Source: Saprospirales bacterium
GTDB taxonomy: Bacteria > Bacteroidota > Bacteroidia > Chitinophagales > Saprospiraceae
NCBI GenBank assembly: GCA_016711045.1
Contig: JADJTT010000003.1
Location: 1 to 64,000 of the forward strand
Direction: 5' to 3'
DNA length: 64,000 nt
Part shown: positions 12,701-23,559 of the stretch, piece after piece
Numbering within the stretch: position 1 is the stretch's first letter
Layout of the letters: every line of letters begins with the position of its first letter
The notes under the pieces: model-generated
Database searches by the model: none
Told to the model about the DNA's origin: nothing
The model's input: only the letters and a program-made list of their open reading frames with translations
Made by a program: the position numbers and the translations under genes

Positions 12701-15700
12701 CGGTAAGCACTCCCGTGGAGGGAGATTGCAAAATACCAATGGCGGAAGTGCTATTCCCAGTAAGCAATGCACTGGCGATATGGTTGAAGCAGTTATCGGA
12801 AATAGATACGTTGGAAGTAGCTCCACCGTTTGCGACCGTATAAATAACCGCATGCACGTTGGCATTCGTCACGGTCGTCCCTACATCGTGGATATTGTTG
12901 TACACAATATGCACATTGCTGGTATTCCCAAAATTGATGCCATAGGTGCTGGAAGGCGCCGTAACCTCAAAGCCATTGATCGTCACCCCGTCTGCAGTAA
13001 CCGTAAATGGTACCCCGCTGGCGGGAGCTACGATAGCTTCGTCATTCCGGCTTCCACAAGCGGTATTGGCATTAGGACCGTTGAGGGTGAGAGATTTGTT
13101 GATGATGACATTTTCGGGGTAAAGACCCGCTGCGACGGTAATAATATCCGTTGGCGAAGCCGCATCTATGGCCTCCTGTATGGTGCAATAATAAACAAGG
13201 GTCATTGCGTTCTGCACAGAGCCAACGGCTAGGCCTCCAGGAGGCGGCGCATCCAGCCATTCACAGTATTGATGCCCGATCCGATCGGATAAGGGCCTGC
13301 AGCGTCGCCCCACCAATTGAGTTGTGCATCGGCTTCATTCGCTGGGTTGGAATTTGTCATACCACCGCTGGCGTTCCCGCTGAGGTCGTTATTATTGACG
13401 ATAACCGTGCTCGCATCGGAGCCATCATAACCTACTGAAATCCCAACCGTATTCCCGGTAATCGTATTGCCAGTGATAGTTGCCGTGGTACCTGCACCAA
13501 AATAGGTAGTTACCAAAATACCCGCAGAAGTGGAGCCGTCGGAAGATGCCACCCCCCAAGTTATTTGTGATGGTATTATTGCTAACCGTCACCACAGCAC
13601 CACCTGAAATATCCAACGCATAATCGAGCCAATCGCCTGCTCCTTTCCTGTGTAGGTATTTCCACCGGAAATTGGAGGCATCTACACCTGTGTCGTAATA
13701 AAGCACGCCAATTCGTCCGAGTTCTTCGAATGTACTATTCGTAATATTCACATTGCTGCTAGCTGCTGAGCCGAAAGCAGCTACCGCGACTCCATTGTAA
13801 TCTGGCCCACTCTCGTTGTATTTTATATTTTTGAAACAGATTTGGTCGAAATTTCCATAACCTTTATCCCGAATGGCCTGATGGACCAAAAAGCCTGCAC
13901 CGTCAAGGGTTAATTTGTTGATATTCAACTGTTTTCCTGGCTGCACAAGCCACCAGCCACGGGCGTCTCCCGAATTTCCGGTATTCGCATCTGGACGAAT
14001 GACCACATCTCCGCAACCAGTTCCGGTCCCTGTGATGGTCAGGTTTTTATCAATGACAATTTGTCCTGCTTCCGTATAATCTCCAGGGGCGACCTCGAGT
14101 GTATGGCCATCCAGCGTATTGGGATCATTGATAGCATCCTGCAGGGAGCAGAAGATTTCTTCCGTGACGGTATTAATCACAACACCTCCAGGGCAACCAC
14201 CCATACAAGAAAGAGGAGCGGGTTGGAAACCCGGGAGATCCATTATTGTCAGTACCGTTAACCAAATAGAGTAAATAATCAAAATTGGCCGAAGCAGGGC
14301 CGAGGATATCAGGTTGCCCACCAGGAGGTAACGCTGTGCCTCCATACGCAACGGAATTTGTGCGGAATAACCTGGTTCCGAACTGTTCAAAGTGGATACA
14401 ACAGGGGTGGTAGTACCATACCAGTTGCAACTAAAATCTTTCATATTCGTAGTACCCGGAGTCGGTAAAGAACCACCTTCCTGCCTGTCAACGATCTGGC
14501 CATACCAATTTCCGCTAATATTGTTGTTATTAAACGAACTATTCAAGGCTGATTGTACCGGCACATTGGTCCCCCCACTGGCATCAATGAAAAGGATACC
14601 CATCGTCCAGTTATCGGTAATTTCTATTCCAATCAGAATCGTATTATCCGTTGTATTTCGGAAGAGCATACCGGTACGATTGAAATTGATGAGGTTGTTG
14701 TGAATGTTATTTCCGTTGCTGTTATTGATATCAATACCGGTTCTGTTCCCTATCAGTTTGCAGTTTTTTATCTCTGCATTGTTGGTTTGCCCTTGGATAG
14801 CGACGCCGGCGAAATTCAGGCCGCTATTATTCCAGTCCGTTACATTATTGCCGGCACGGGTGATCGTAAAGCCATCAAGGATCACCCCGGCGAAGCCACG
14901 CGGAATGTAGCACCATCCCTCCAATCTGGCCGACGACAACTGATTGGTCCATGCCTGCTCCAATTATGGTGATATCTTTATTGACGTTTACATCTTCGTT
15001 GAATGTGCCAGCCGCCACCTGAATCAAATTCCATTTACCGCTGCAGTGACAGCACCCTGAATTGAAGCGTGCGTCGTATTCTGCGTCACATTATAAACGA
15101 TGTAATTCCTTTGGTCCGAAAGAGTTGCCCCATTGTTATTGGCGGATAAATTCGCCAGCGGATCGTAAGGAGCACCGAGCACGGTTCCGGCTAAAAGCGC
15201 AATATCAACGGCATTAGTCCCCCAGGTATTCCCAGAGAAAGTGAGAATCCCGCCATCTACTACCCATCCACGGTTTTGGTCAATATAATTGTTCAAAATC
15301 TGACCTGAGGAGTTAGGATTAAAGTAACCTGGCGCCTCAAACCTGTAATACTACAGTTCTGGATGATAAATCCTGTTATCGAGCCGGCAACTTCAAATGC
15401 GCGGCTTATATCAGGTTCACCAAGCACATACTGTCCGGAAAAATTGCAATTATCGAAAGTGACATTATTTGCCTGTAATCCAATTATGTTTGAGGGCCGG
15501 TTTTATCTGTTTTATGAAAGGTGATATTTTGAATGGTTGCGCCAGCACCGGCCCCTGAAATGAGCATAAAGTACTTGCCGCCTCCAATCGCAGGAAAAGT
15601 AATGTCCCCTTGAAAAAAGGTAGTGGTTTTATCGGTCCCATCGATGGTCACTGATTTGTTCAGGTTGATTTGTTCTGTATACGTACCAGCCGCCACAATA

Positions 15701-15843
15701 ATCACATCCCCAGGATTAGCTACATTGATGGCCGCCTGTATGGTGGGCTGATCGCCCGGTACATTGATAATCGCAGCTGACACATCAGCCACAAAACCTG
15801 ACAAGAAGAAAACAGAAAGTAATAAGGAAAAAGAAAGGCGCAT
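3773..15843 (-). CDS. Giant (about 4,000 aa) secreted parallel beta-helix protein, interrupted by about a dozen frameshifts
   Basis: Starts MRLSFSLLLSVFFLSGF (signal peptide; upstream in-frame Mets at 15870 and 15900 are less likely). The body has about nine openings of the form TIQEAIDAATxGDxxxVxxGxYxENVVINKxLTLxGxN, each leading into beta-helix rungs rich in NNxIxN, and five CNWWGS-type closings, several followed by the phrase DGTDNNxxxGFQPVxxxC. Inserted between them are SprB-like repeats (about 8170-7960 and 11130-10880), a LamG-like domain (about 7480-6900) and the module shared with the two downstream genes (about 11560-11160). The C-terminal 290 residues (NAIVDWVWLELRD, VRHRNHLGAMT, two YNxSGNDR motifs) are a tail recurrent in large Bacteroidota secreted proteins. 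Frame changes lie near 15485, 15340, 15028, 14945, 14905, 13550, 13255, 11910, 11355, 10700, 7905 and 5040. Likely a surface adhesin or carbohydrate-binding fibre (inference). Confidence 0.7.
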
Positions 15844-15900
15844 GATACGATTGCCAGCCTTTTCATTCATGGAATTGAGTACGGAAGGTCGCATAATCAA

Positions 15901-16601
15901 AAGGGTTTAGTAATATATGGTGTAAAAAGGAGTACGCATCCTGAAAACAGGAATATCCTCAATGCGAATAGCATTCAGGCGGGGCTTCCCGTCGAACATA
16001 AATGGGGGACGATCTTGGATTGACTACCGAGCAAGTAATCCAGTGAGAGGTAGTAGTTTTACGTGTCCATTTCATAGGGTTCAATTGTCAATAATTCCCA
16101 GCAGGTACAGCAATAACCTGAACTTAGCTGGCAATGTATTTTTACCAAGCAAATACAAAAAGAGCCGCAAGATCAAGGGGGGGGTAGGATCCTGCAGTTT
16201 ACATAGTATCGACTCTCGAACAAAATGGCTTCGAAAACAGTCTCTAATTAAGTGAAAATGTAACTACTGAGGGGGGAAGACTAATTCTGAATGACTTACA
16301 GAGGATTAGTCATTTTCATTTTCATTAGAGATCATATTTTGCGTAGCGCATACAAATTTAATTAAGTTTTGCTAACTTCCTATTGTCAAATTAGCGTCAA
16401 ATCGACAAAAAGTCACAATAATTTGACATACAGACAGTTGGACGGATGAAATATTTCACTTGCTTCATATATTCATCTGCCGCTCTAGTCTCAAACCACT
16501 TCGACTTGAGACTACAATCTTACTAAAACAAGAATTTACAGCTAAAAAACAGTAAATTTTGGCATAGCTTAAAGAACCGGATAATTCTCCTCCTTCCTTA
16601 A
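15901..16601. other. Intergenic region without a supported gene
   Basis: About 700 bp, AT-rich toward the right. A hairpin with arms GACTAAT/ATTAGTC at about 16278-16311, followed by a T-rich run, could be a terminator. A second small stem (GTCTCAA/TTGAGAC, about 16490-16513) lies further on. A 97-codon plus-strand frame at 15962-16255 has no recognisable features and is not called. Confidence 0.5.
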
Positions 16602-16630
16602 TTTGGATCGTATAATTTTCCCTACCTTCG
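16602..16630 (+). promoter_or_regulatory. Candidate Bacteroidota sigma-A-type promoter
   Basis: TTTG at 16602-16605, then 17 bp, then TACCTTCG at 16623-16630, one mismatch from the TAnnTTTG -7 box. It ends 23 bp before the ATG at 16654, a sensible leader length. Based on the known Bacteroidota consensus; no experimental support. Confidence 0.4.
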
Positions 16631-16653
16631 ATCCAACTGAATCCCCATAAACA

Positions 16654-18008
16654 ATGAACCTCCAGGAACTCTCTTCACTCGTGCGCCAACAGATCGGCCA
16701 GGCCGAAACCGCCAAAGCCCTCCAATCCCTCGTCTCCTTTCTCCAGCAATCGCCCCGGCATAAGGCTTTCCTCGGGGTAGCTTTAAATATTCAAGCCCTA
16801 TTTTCCCGCACGCAACAAAAAGAAATAAAAGGGACCCTGACCCAGGAACAAGCCTCAGCCAATTACAACATCGTCAACGATTCCATCATTCAGGTATTGG
16901 ATCAGCTGGAACAAGGCCTGACCAGCCCAAAAGGCTTCAACCCCAAGGTGCAAACCCAGCGGCTGCAGGTCTGGCAGGTGGCCCTCACTGGTATTATCGC
17001 CATTGGGATCATAGCGCTGGTGTTTCTTTTCCTCCGCCAAAATGGAGCAAAACCGGTCAATATCGCTTGTCCCGGCTTTTCACAGCCCTCCCAACTCGAT
17101 GTACTGCTCCTCCCCTTCCTCAATCTCTCGGAAGGCGAGCTCAAACCCGAATACACCATCAAAGAGCGGTTGGAAAAATACTGCGGCGATTATCAATTGA
17201 ATACCCAGGTCCGGGTGTTTGACGAGTACTACCAGCGCCCCGACGCTGAACTCCCCAATTTCAACCTGGCCGAGGAGATCGGCTCCGAATGCCAGGCAGG
17301 GCTCATCATCTGGGGCACCGCCGAACGCCTCGCCAACGGCCGCATCGACCTGACTTCCAAATTCAAATTTCTCGGAAAAGGCGACCAGTTTGCCCTGCAA
17401 CAAATTCAGTTTGAGGAGAAACCCAGGTAGACACGGTCCTTTCCATCTCCTCCATCGGCCGCCAGGGCAACATCACCAAAGATATCGAACAGTTGGTGCT
17501 CACGCTCTTCGGCCTCGTCGCCCACGAAGAAGGGCAACCACGAAGCAGCCATCGCCGCCCTCGAACAAACCCAGGCCTCCCAGGGCGCGGATACATCCAA
17601 CGTGCTCCTCACCCAAATGGTGCTGGCCGACTCCTACCTCGCCACCCAACAACCCGAAAAAGCAATGGCCAGCTACGATCGCGTCCTCGAAGTACATCCC
17701 GACTACACCCTGGCCCGCAACAACCGCGGCTTCCTGCTCCTTCGGGATAAAAAACTCGACGAGGCTGTCCTCGATTTCTCCAACATCATCGCACGCCAAC
17801 CCGATAACAAGGAAGCCCTCACTGCCCGCGCCGCCGCCTACACCGAGCTCCGGGAAACGCAAAAAGCGGAAACAGACTTTTCAAAAGTACGTCGTATCGA
17901 CCCCGAAGCAAAACTGCCGGTGTTGAAAAAGTGGAGTCGTACCGGGAGATCAGGAGGCGGAAGGCGGTGGGCAGTCTTCAGGCAGTTGGCAGTTGGCAGT
18001 TGGCATAA
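16654..18008 (+). CDS. EAD11-like domain, transmembrane and TPR protein (frame-disrupted)
   Basis: Residues 1-88 form a small helical domain (IGQAETAKALQSLVSFL ... KEIKGTLTQEQASANYNIVND) resembling effector-associated domain 11, an adaptor-type death-like fold of bacterial conflict and signalling systems. A single transmembrane helix follows (about residues 109-128, LTGIIAIGIIALVFLFL). The C-terminal side has an alpha/beta segment (LDVLLLPFLNLSEGE ... AGLIIWGTAERLANGRIDL), like the nucleotide- or peptide-sensing segments seen before TPRs, then TPR repeats (LADSYLATQQPEKAMASYDRVLEVHPDY). Frames shift near 17423, 17528 and 17928; with the last shift the protein ends at the TAA at 18006-18008, in a repeat array. 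Role inferred as a membrane-tethered signalling scaffold; the EAD assignment is by eye. Confidence 0.6.
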
Positions 18009-18075
18009 TTTGCAGACTGCTACTGCAGAGGCCCTGCGGCAGACCCCCACTGCCCACTGCCCACTGAAACCCTGC
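17972..18075. repeat. GGCAGTT heptamer run and CTGCC-rich inverse, convergent gene end
   Basis: A short array of GGCAGTT units (about 17980-18004) is followed by CTGCC/CACTGCCCACTG units on the opposite strand up to 18075. It lies exactly between the converging ends of the TPR gene and the lipoprotein gene. Clearer examples occur at 24495-24622 and 43337-43440. Confidence 0.6.
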
Positions 18076-18468
18076 CTACTGCACCTGGAAACTATTCTCG
18101 CGCAAATTCGGAGACTCCTCCGCATCGTCCGTACTCACGGCCTGGACCTTGAAACTACCGGTTTGGTTGGGGGTGTACGTGGTTTCGAAGGTGTATTCGC
18201 CCGGGATATGCACGTGATCTTCGAAGAGCGTGGCGATGGGCTGATTGGCTGTATTTACAATGTACACATTGACGTGGTGGATGGTCGCATTGTCGGCCCG
18301 GGTGAAGACCACCTTGACGGGCATCGGCTGGTTGAGGGGAACTACCGCAGCCTCCACAGGACTTTGGATGTCGATGGTCACCAAATAGATATCGGATACC
18401 ACCTCATTGGTGCAGCCCATGACAAGGGTAATACATGCAAAAGCGAGGAAAAGGAGATTTTTTTTCAT
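18076..18468 (-). CDS. Small lipoprotein, 130 aa
   Basis: Starts MKKNLLFLAFACITLVMGCTNE, a lipoprotein signal peptide with the lipobox cysteine at residue 19. The mature part (about 110 residues) reads like a single beta-sandwich domain with PVEAAVVPLNQPMPVKVVF, VNVYIVN and GEYTFETTYTP ... GSFKVQAVSTDD, the pattern of Bacteroidota domains that carry a Big/PKD-like fold. No catalytic motif is visible. It stands alone between a convergent and a divergent neighbour. Function unknown; an envelope-anchored accessory protein is the safe description. Confidence 0.75.
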   Translation of the reverse strand: MKKNLLFLAFACITLVMGCTNEVVSDIYLVTIDIQSPVEAAVVPLNQPMPVKVVFTRADNATIHHVNVYIVNTANQPIATLFEDHVHIPGEYTFETTYTPNQTGSFKVQAVSTDDAEESPNLRENSFQVQ

Positions 18469-18493
18469 TGAAGATGCTTTCTTTTTATTTAGT

Positions 18494-18579
18494 GAAGAGT
18501 GAAGAGTGAAGAGTGAAGAGTGGAGAGAAGTGACAACTAAAAACTAATCCCGATAACTATCGGGAAAAAACTGAAAATT
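18494..18579. repeat. GTGAAGA heptamer run plus CCCGATAACTATCGGG palindromic element
   Basis: GTGAAGAGTGAAGAG units from 18492 to about 18530 run into a 45-bp element (18535-18579) centred on the palindrome CCCGATAACTATCGGG. The same 45-bp sequence is present inverted at 45504-45548, and a core version at 22476-22510. Here it lies upstream of rmuC. Confidence 0.75.
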
Positions 18580-18589
18580 AAATACCCCC

Positions 18590-19734
18590 ATGACTCCCGA
18601 ATTCCTTTACCTCCTCTACCTCCTCGCCGGTCTCGTCATCGGCGGACTAAGCGTATGGTTGTTCAGTAAATTCTACCACGCCGCCAATCAGGGAGCTATT
18701 TTAGAAAAAAATAAACAATTAGAAAATCAACTGATAAATCAACAAGCTGATTTCCAAAAGCTTCAGCAACAATCTCAATCGACATTTGAGAATTTAGCCA
18801 ACAGAATTCTGGATGAAAAATCGACCAGATTTTCGCTGCAAAATCAACAACAAATCCAGGTGATATTGCAGCCATTAAAAGAGCCAATAAAAAGAATTTG
18901 AAGAAAATATCGACAAGAAATTTTTTGAAGACGCCAAGGAGAAATTATCCCTGAAAATCGCCATCGATCAGCTCCGCGACCTCAACACCCAACTCAGCGA
19001 CGATGCCAACCGCCTGGTACTGGCCCTCAAAGGCGACAATAAAACCCAAGGCGATTGGGGGGAATACCAATTGGAAATGCTCCTCGAACGGGCCGGACTG
19101 GAAAAGGATATCCACTACCTGACCCAAACATCCTTTAAAGACGACGACAAAAAAGAAAAACGCCCCGACTTTATCGTCAACCTCCCGGAAGGCAAACACC
19201 TGATCATCGACTGTAAAGTATCGCTCGTGGCTTACGAACGCTTTTTCAACGCCGAAGACGAAACCGAGCGGGCCCAATACCTCAAAGCCCACGTGGAGAG
19301 CCTCCGGCAGCACGTACGGGACTCTCCGAAAAAAAAACTACCAGCAACTCCACCAACTCCAGTCGCCCGACTACACCCTCCTCTACGTGCCGATCGAACC
19401 CGCTTTTGTGCTGGCGCAACGGGAAGACCAACGCATCTTCCTCGACGCCCTCGACAAAAATATCGTGATCGTCACTTCCTCTACCCTATTGGCCACTATG
19501 CGCACAGTGTCCTATATCTGGAAACAGGAAAAGCAAAAGCAATCGGTCCTCGAGATCGCCCGCCAAAGCGGCCTGCTCTACGATAAACTGGTGGGCTTTG
19601 TCGAAGACCTCCGCGGCGTAGGCGCCAAACTCGATGCCGCCAACGACTCCTACCACAACGCCATGCAAAAACTCATGGAAAGCCGCAAATACGGTGACAC
19701 CCTCCTCGGCCGCGCCGAGCGGATCCGGAACTGA
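18590..19734 (+). CDS. rmuC: RmuC family DNA recombination protein (two frameshifts)
   Basis: An N-terminal membrane helix (FLYLLYLLAGLVIGGLSVWLF) is followed by a Gln-rich coiled coil and then the RmuC nuclease-like core: KGDNKTQGDWGEYQLEMLLE, RPDFIVNLPEGKHLIIDCKV and VPIEPAFVLAQREDQ, the usual order of conserved blocks. RmuC proteins limit recombination at inverted repeats; the mechanism is not settled. Frames change near 18895 and at the A-run at about 19328-19336, so the gene is probably intact with two sequence errors. The joined length of about 380 residues is normal though on the short side for the family. Confidence 0.85.
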
Positions 19735-19833
19735 AGCGCCAAAACCTCTAAGCTCCTGCCTAAAGAGTTGCTGCACGCTTCAGAGGATGAACAGGAAGTG
19801 AATGGGCTGGAAGAACCTTCGGAAGAGGATTGA

Positions 19834-19862
19834 TCTTTGCGCCCTTTGCGTCTTGGCGGTTA
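19834..19862 (+). repeat. Copy of the CTTTGCGTCTTxGCGGTT dispersed repeat
   Basis: TTTGCGCCCTTTGCGTCTTGG followed by CGGTT lies at the convergent end of rmuC and the acyltransferase gene. A closely related copy is at 37492-37520, with an inverted half at 37427-37440. Similar sequences are common intergenic repeats in environmental bacteria (recollection, not checked). Confidence 0.55.
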
Positions 19863-21127
19863 TTATTTTTTTTCTTCCAAAAAAAAGAACAACTCCTCAC
19901 GTGCAGATCCTATCTCCTCCCGCTTTTCCGCATCCATTTGATGGAGTCTCCACGCATCCAGCCAATTGGCAAACCCCTCAAAAAACGGAAGGGAGTAGTA
20001 GCCCAGGAGGGGGAATAAGATAAAAGGAAGAATTAAAGCTGAGAAGTCCGCCTTCGCTAAGGCTACGGCGGACAAGGCGGACAGGGCAATAAAATATCCC
20101 AGCCAGATGAAGATGCCGGCCGTAAGCCGGATAGACGGGAAAAAAACCGGCGACGGCACCAGTTTCCGTATCAGCCAGTGCGTAAATAACAACGGAGGCG
20201 CATTGAGCAACCAGGCCAGGCAAAAAGGCAAAAAGCCAGCCAGGTAGCCGATGCCCGATAAAAGGTCGGCTTTTCCATGTGGATCGAACCTCCGCAAACC
20301 GGCTTCTGAAAGAAGTTTTTTATACCGTTCCAACGCACGTTGGCAGGCTTCTTTTTCTTCAGACGTCATGCTGTTTATTCGCCGCACCCGGGCCAACTCC
20401 CGGTCCAGGGCGCCAGTCTCCCCCTCCCCTTCCCGGGCAATGTCGAGCAGCGGATTGGCCCAAACCTCATCTTCGTCCCCGTCGATCTGGACGACTTCCC
20501 GGCGCATATTCCGCTCGAGGTCGTGCGTCAGCTGGACCACGGTTTTTCGGGGATCCTCCCGGTACGCATCCAGGTAGTCCTTCAGGAACAGGGGTTCTCC
20601 AAAGGAGTACATGGCCACCGACCGAAAACGCCAGACATTGCTGTAATTGACCCCATACGGGACCAGGGCCAGGTCTTCAACTCCGGTAGCCTCATAAGCG
20701 CCAAAGGCCAGCCGGGCGGCGCCTTTCTGAAGCGGCAGCAAGCGTTTGCGTTCCGAATTCCCGCCTTCGGCCATGAGCAATAGCGGGTTCTTTCCCCGCT
20801 CAATATCCGGTACGAGCGGTCAAAGGTTTGCTGATTTTCTCTCATGCGCTCAAACCCGTCGCGAAACCGGAAGATAGGCAGGGTATGCATCGCAAAGAGC
20901 AGGTTTCGCACCAGCTTATTGCCGTAAATATCTCCGCGCACCAGAAAATAGAATATTTGAGGAAGGTTTGCCGCAGGTACAATGGCATCCAAAAAAGCAG
21001 AAGGATGATTCCCTGCAAAAATAGCGCGCTTGTTTTGGGGAATACGCTGCCGGTTATAAAACCAAACTCGCCGAAAATAGACTTTTGAAGCGAGGAAAAC
21101 CAATATTTTTAGCAAGTGGTATAGCAC
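19863..21127 (-). CDS. Lysophospholipid acyltransferase family protein (PlsC-like), second of tandem pair
   Basis: The start at 21127 (MLYHLLKILVFLASKVYFRRV) is an N-terminal membrane segment. The acyltransferase block I is NHPSAFLD (NHx4D), with FYFLVRGD, FRFRDG and MAEGGNSERKRLLPLQKG as the later blocks. The C-terminal third is hydrophobic, with about three to four transmembrane stretches, as in the upstream gene. It transfers an acyl chain to a lysophospholipid or related acceptor at the inner membrane; the exact substrate is unknown. The frame changes near 20795, in a run of C. Only 10 bp separate it from the upstream homologue, so the two are one operon and probably arose by tandem duplication. 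Confidence 0.8.
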
Positions 21128-21136
21128 GGCTGTGAT

Positions 21137-22424
21137 TTAGAGCTTGAAAAATACACCTATTTCCGTTCGGATTTGGTGCAATGTGGCCCGTGCCTCCGAA
21201 GGAATGCGCCGGTATTCTAAAAAGGCTTTCCATTTGCCCAAATGATGCAGATACCACAGCCCAAACCAACCTCCCGCTCCCAAGCCGAGCAAGACCCCCA
21301 CCAATCCGGCCAACCAGCTCCACAAAACGGCTCCAAGTACAAATAAAGGAGTATCCAAAGTATATATAGCAACAACGCGGTGACCAGGGCCACTGAAGCT
21401 TTAAATTCGCGACGCGGCACCCGCCGCCCATAGCCGATCTTGCCGGCGATCCAAAGGGGCAGTCCGTGCAGGAGGAAGGTCAGCAAAAAGAAAGGCGCCC
21501 CCCCCAATAGCACGATGCCAGAAACCCAGGGTGTAGATCCGCCGGCCATCAGGCCCTTATCGGTGGACCGGTACCGCTTCAACTCCCTTGAATAGTGTTC
21601 CACCACGCCTTTCCAGCGTGTGCTGTCCGGCTCCCGAAGGCCATTCACCTGCACGGTAATCGATTTCTCCGCCGACAGGCGACTACCGTCGTAGACGGTT
21701 TGTGGCCCAAAGGAGTCAGCCTGGTTGTTGCGATAGATCTGCAATAATTGATCAACCCACGCTTCGTCCCCTTCTTCCTGAATGATGACCACAATTTGCT
21801 CCAATCCTACCCGCAGCGCTTCCGTCAAATCCCGAAGACCGTTGGAGGCGTTATCCCGGTAGGATTCCAGGAAATTTCGCACCGGTATGGGCTCGCCAAA
21901 ATGGATCATGGCTTCCGAACGAAACCGATCGGCGTAGGTATAGTTCACACCCACCGGTACCAATTGAATACCGAGATTGGGGTGTTGATCTTCCGTACCC
22001 AGGGCAATGCGCGCCGTTCCTTTTTGAAGGGGCCGCAGGCGTTTTTCATGGATAGTAGCACCTTCTGCCAAAATGAGTACCGGATGATGCGTCCGCAATA
22101 CCTCCGCAGCCTCTTCCACAGACCGGTAATTGGCTTTCACCCCGACACACCCGCATCGCTCATCCGGAACATGGGAATCATATTCAAATCGCGCAGCACC
22201 CAGTTGGACACCGGTTTGAGGAATAGATCGCCCCGCACCATAAAGTGGAGGGGCTTGGGCAACCAACACGCCAGAATGCAAGGCTCGATAAACGCACTGG
22301 GATGATTGGCCGCCAGGATAACCGGTTTGTTCCAATCGACATTTTCCATTCCCGAGAGGAATAACTTTCGGAAAAAGACAGAAAGGGCGATCTTTGCTAA
22401 CGGGCGGGTTATTGGATAAAGCAT
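21137..22424 (-). CDS. Lysophospholipid acyltransferase family protein, first of tandem pair, with NHx4E motif
   Basis: The start MLYPITRPLAKIALSVFFRKLF at 22424 aligns with the start of the downstream paralogue; the Met at 22457 would add 11 unmatched residues. Blocks: NHPSAFIE (Glu in place of the usual catalytic-dyad Asp), HFMVRGDLF, MIPMFRMSD, LAEGATIHEKRLRPLQKGTARIA, PVGVNYTYADRFRSEA. The C-terminus is membrane-spanning. Frames change near 22141 (run of G) and about 21360; the last frame ends at 21137. The NHx4E variant is seen in some family members, so activity is possible but unproven. It is transcribed divergently from miaA across a CCCGATAG palindrome. Confidence 0.78.
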
Positions 22425-22470
22425 GTGATAATTAATGTTCAGTCGTAAAAATACCAATCACGGGAAGGAG

Positions 22471-22521
22471 TTTTTAGTTTTTTCCCGATAGTTATCGGGA
22501 TTAGTTTTTAATTTTCAGTTA
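22471..22521. repeat. CCCGATAGTTATCGGG palindromic element in divergent spacer
   Basis: Inverted copy of the element at 18535-18579, flanked by TTTTTAGTTTT runs. It sits 11 bp before the miaA start and 47 bp before the acyltransferase start. Confidence 0.75.
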
Positions 22522-22531
22522 TTCAGATGAA

Positions 22532-23464
22532 ATGAGCCCAACCAATAAATACCTGATCGTCATTGCGGGCCCAACAGCCTCGGGGAAAACGGTGGCTGCG
22601 GTTAACCTGGCTAAACATTTCCAGACGGAAGTCCTTTCGGCCGATAGCCGGCAGTTTTACCGGGAGATGCAGATCGGTACAGCCAAACCTACGCCTGCCG
22701 AGATGGAGGGCATTCCCCATCATTTCATTGATTCCCTGTCTATTTTTGACGAATACAGCGTGGGCGATTTTGAGCAGGATGCGCTTAATATCCTCGAACA
22801 GATCTACCAAAATCATCAGGTGGCTATCCTGACTGGTGGTTCGGGGCTCTTCATCCGGGCAGTTTGCGAAGGACTGGACCGCTTTCCGGAGGTGCCCGCC
22901 AAGGTGCGCAAAAAAGTAGAAGCGCTTTACCTCGAAAAAGGCCTGGAATTCGTACAGGATTACCTTCAGCGCGTCGATCCGGTCTATTTCCAGGAAGTTG
23001 ATCAAAACAACCCACACCGCCTCATTCGCGCGCTTGCGGTGTACGAAGCTTCCGGAATGCCTTTTTCTCATTTCCGGAAAGGAACAAAAGCTAAGCGCTC
23101 TTTTATTCCAGTGTACTTTCTCCTGGAATGGGACCGGAAAACCCTTTATCAACGCATCGATAAGCGGGTAGATCAAATGATCGCCCAGGGACTGGAAGCG
23201 GAAGCCCGGGAACTGTATCCGCACCGCACATGCAACCCCTTGCAAACCGTGGGATACCAGGAACTATTCGATTATTTCGAAGGAAAGACCACGCTGGAAG
23301 AAGCGATCAGCCTGATCAAACAGCATACCCGGAACTATGCCAAGCGGCAGCTTACCTGGTTCCGGAAGCATGGAGAATGGATTCCTTTTGAAGCGGAAGA
23401 CATGGAGGGGATGAAACGGCGTTTCTTAGAAATGGCGTTTCTCGAGGAGAAAAACACCACTTGA
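22532..23464 (+). CDS. miaA: tRNA dimethylallyltransferase MiaA
   Basis: Transfers a dimethylallyl group to N6 of A37 in tRNAs that read codons starting with U. All family motifs are present in order: P-loop GPTASGKT (residues 13-20), SADSRQFYREMQIGTAKP, the HHFID stretch, LTGGSGLFIRAV, the RLIRALxVYE block, LQTVGYQELFDYFEG and NYAKRQLTWFRK. The length of 310 residues is normal and the frame is intact. It stands alone between the divergent acyltransferase pair and the SPFH gene, which starts 95 bp downstream. Confidence 0.97.
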   Translation: MSPTNKYLIVIAGPTASGKTVAAVNLAKHFQTEVLSADSRQFYREMQIGTAKPTPAEMEGIPHHFIDSLSIFDEYSVGDFEQDALNILEQIYQNHQVAILTGGSGLFIRAVCEGLDRFPEVPAKVRKKVEALYLEKGLEFVQDYLQRVDPVYFQEVDQNNPHRLIRALAVYEASGMPFSHFRKGTKAKRSFIPVYFLLEWDRKTLYQRIDKRVDQMIAQGLEAEARELYPHRTCNPLQTVGYQELFDYFEGKTTLEEAISLIKQHTRNYAKRQLTWFRKHGEWIPFEAEDMEGMKRRFLEMAFLEEKNTT

Positions 23465-23559
23465 TCGTTTTTTTGCCCGCATTCATGGAAATTTCTTGGG
23501 CAGATACCCCAACTTAGATTACCTTATAGACGTTTAGTTCTCACAATAAAACCTCATAC

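Noticed and set aside
15962..16255. A 97-codon plus-strand frame in the spacer
   Set aside because: No domain or signal peptide, compositionally poor, no matching neighbour.
18482..18530. GTGAAGA runs as a promoter
   Set aside because: Low-complexity repeat; no -33/-7 boxes with the right spacing.
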